DNA of 6,698 bases from Cytophagales bacterium (lineage in GTDB: Bacteria; Bacteroidota; Bacteroidia; Cytophagales; Cyclobacteriaceae). The notes beneath the pieces were generated by a model. That model made no database searches. It was not told where the DNA came from and saw only the letters and a program-made list of their open reading frames with translations. Positions 5,763-6,698 of this stretch are shown here, one piece after another. Both the position numbers and the translations under genes were made by a program. The stretch spans positions 1 through 6,698 of the forward strand of contig JAJCYK010000462.1 in NCBI GenBank assembly GCA_029262935.1. The letters are read 5' to 3'. Every line of letters starts with the position of its first letter. Position 1 is the stretch's first letter.

Positions 5763-6616
5763 TTATTTGTTAGATTAAGGAGTGTTATGGCTTCTTTAGC
5801 GGCCTTTACATCATGAACCCGAAGGATCGAAACGCCATTCATTAAAGCTATGGTATTCAGTACGGTGGTTCCGTTCAAAGCTTCCTCAGAAGTTATCTTT
5901 AGCGCTTTATAAATCATGGATTTTCTGGACAACCCTACCAGTAAAGGTTGTTTAATTACATTAAAATAATTCAAATTTTTAAGTATTGCATAGTTTTGCT
6001 CAGAGGTTTTAGCGAATCCGAATCCCGGGTCAATAATGATGTCATTGACTCCCATGCTTATTAGTTCATTTACCTTATAAACGAAATAGTCCGTGATTTC
6101 GGTTAGTAAGTTGTCGTAATGTGTCAACTCAGACATAGCTTGAGGAGTGCCTTTCATATGCATAAGCACATAGGGAACCCGTAGTTTAGCCACAGTTTGG
6201 AACATAGCACTGTCCAGGTTGCCCCCGCTAATATCGTTAACCATAGCAGCTCCCGAGTCCACGGCCGCGGCCGCCACAGAAGCTCTAAAAGTATCTACTG
6301 AGAGTGGAATATGCGGCGCCACTTTTTGAGCAATTGCTATGGCCTCCAGCACCCGCCTTTGTTCTTCCTCTGCAGCCACGTTCGCAGCACCAGGACGACT
6401 ACTGTATCCTCCTATGTCAATGATGTCTGCACCTTCAGTAGCTAACCGTGCTATTTGGTTGTGCAGTAAGGATTGATTGTTATAACGGTCTCCATCGAAA
6501 AAAGAATCCGGGGTGTTGTTGAGGACACCCATGACCAAAGGTGAGTTTAGATCTATCAGTTTTCCCTGTAGGTTGAGTGTTTTTTTTGAGGAAAAAAAAG
6601 TAACTTTCGCTTCCAA
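5759..6616 (-). CDS. folP: Dihydropteroate synthase
   Basis: A complete TIM-barrel enzyme of 285 residues that joins p-aminobenzoate to 6-hydroxymethyl-dihydropterin diphosphate in folate synthesis. It is the target of sulfonamides. Conserved segments are VMGVLNNTPDSFFDG (28-42), DIGGYSSRPGA (67-77), PLSVDTF (104-110), VNDISGG (126-132), IIDPGFGFAKT (194-204), LLVGLSRKS (225-233) and LRVHDV (265-270). These include the Asn, Asp, Lys and Arg residues used for pterin and phosphate binding. No ATG occurs in frame between the upstream stop (6665-6667) and Met29, which lies inside the first conserved strand. The start must therefore be non-ATG; TTG at 6616 is the best choice, though it gives about 10 residues more than many relatives. 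Codons 6-13 contain runs of eight T and eight A that can pair. cdaA follows with a 4-base overlap. Confidence 0.94.
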   Translation of the reverse strand: MEAKVTFFSSKKTLNLQGKLIDLNSPLVMGVLNNTPDSFFDGDRYNNQSLLHNQIARLATEGADIIDIGGYSSRPGAANVAAEEEQRRVLEAIAIAQKVAPHIPLSVDTFRASVAAAAVDSGAAMVNDISGGNLDSAMFQTVAKLRVPYVLMHMKGTPQAMSELTHYDNLLTEITDYFVYKVNELISMGVNDIIIDPGFGFAKTSEQNYAILKNLNYFNVIKQPLLVGLSRKSMIYKALKITSEEALNGTTVLNTIALMNGVSILRVHDVKAAKEAITLLNLTNK

Positions 6617-6639
6617 ATTCAGTATCTGAAAAGGTTTCT

Positions 6640-6669
6640 CTAAATTAGAACAAAACTTGGTAAATCAAA
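6640..6669 (-). promoter_or_regulatory. Possible promoter of the folP-cdaA operon
   Basis: The minus strand reads TTTG (6666-6669), 18 bases, then TAATTTAG (6640-6647). This is a full match to the Bacteroidota -33 element and seven of eight positions of TAnnTTTG. Transcription would begin near 6636, about 20 bases before the TTG start at 6616, so the position fits. Nothing else was found in 6617-6698: there is no ATG on either strand, so any divergent gene must begin beyond the window. Confidence 0.3.
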
Positions 6670-6698
6670 CAATAGACCAATACAAACAGGTAGTAGAT

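Noticed and set aside
6261..6275. GC-rich palindromic stretch containing GCGGCCGC inside folP
   Set aside because: It is explained by consecutive alanine codons (residues 114-118) in a conserved gene, not by a separate site.
6379..6520. Departures from the textbook FolP motifs (NNTPDSFF and DIGGYSSRPG rather than NVTPDSFS and DIGGESTRPG) as possible sulfonamide-resistance changes
   Set aside because: The differences are conservative and resemble normal variation in this phylum. The proline and phenylalanine at the classic resistance positions are retained.
1..6698. Search for a defence system, mobile element, CRISPR array, tRNA/rRNA or other undescribed multi-gene system
   Set aside because: Every long reading frame is explained by a known housekeeping or glycan family. 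No repeat array, transposase, toxin-like pair or RNA gene was recognised.

Overview
The window looks like ordinary chromosome from a member of the Bacteroidota, possibly near the Saprospiria. The class-level guess is weak. The evidence is a folP-cdaA gene pair, a short-chain (SDR-type) threonine dehydrogenase beside kbl, protein sequences that resemble this phylum throughout, no clear Shine-Dalgarno sequences, and candidate promoters of the phylum's TTTG / TAnnTTTG type. Nothing suggests a plasmid, phage, insertion sequence or CRISPR locus. Coding density is high, and no gap exceeds about 100 bases.

Layout from left to right: the N-terminal 65 codons of a sugar-phosphate nucleotidyltransferase (minus, cut by the window edge); an 82-base gap holding a terminator-like hairpin and a 12-base palindrome; a multi-pass polysaccharide flippase (minus); an enoyl-CoA hydratase/isomerase (minus, 21 bases upstream of the flippase); and an SDR-type L-threonine 3-dehydrogenase (minus). 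A 101-base divergent control region follows, then glycine C-acetyltransferase kbl (plus). Next come the diadenylate cyclase cdaA (minus, its 3' end overlapping the 3' end of kbl by 8 bases) and dihydropteroate synthase folP (minus, overlapping cdaA by 4 bases). The last 82 bases hold a candidate folP promoter and no gene.

Three functional groups are visible. Threonine dehydrogenase and Kbl form a complete two-step route from threonine to glycine plus acetyl-CoA, divided between two divergent transcripts. FolP (folate synthesis) and CdaA (cyclic di-AMP synthesis) form a translationally coupled pair. The flippase and nucleotidyltransferase belong to surface-glycan assembly. The enoyl-CoA hydratase sits between the threonine gene and the flippase and most likely serves acyl-CoA metabolism.

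I found no convincing new biological system. The observations most worth checking are regulatory: the back-to-back threonine promoters, the non-ATG start and homopolymer hairpin at the beginning of folP, the forced GTG start of cdaA, and the hairpin with a U-tract just before the nucleotidyltransferase start.
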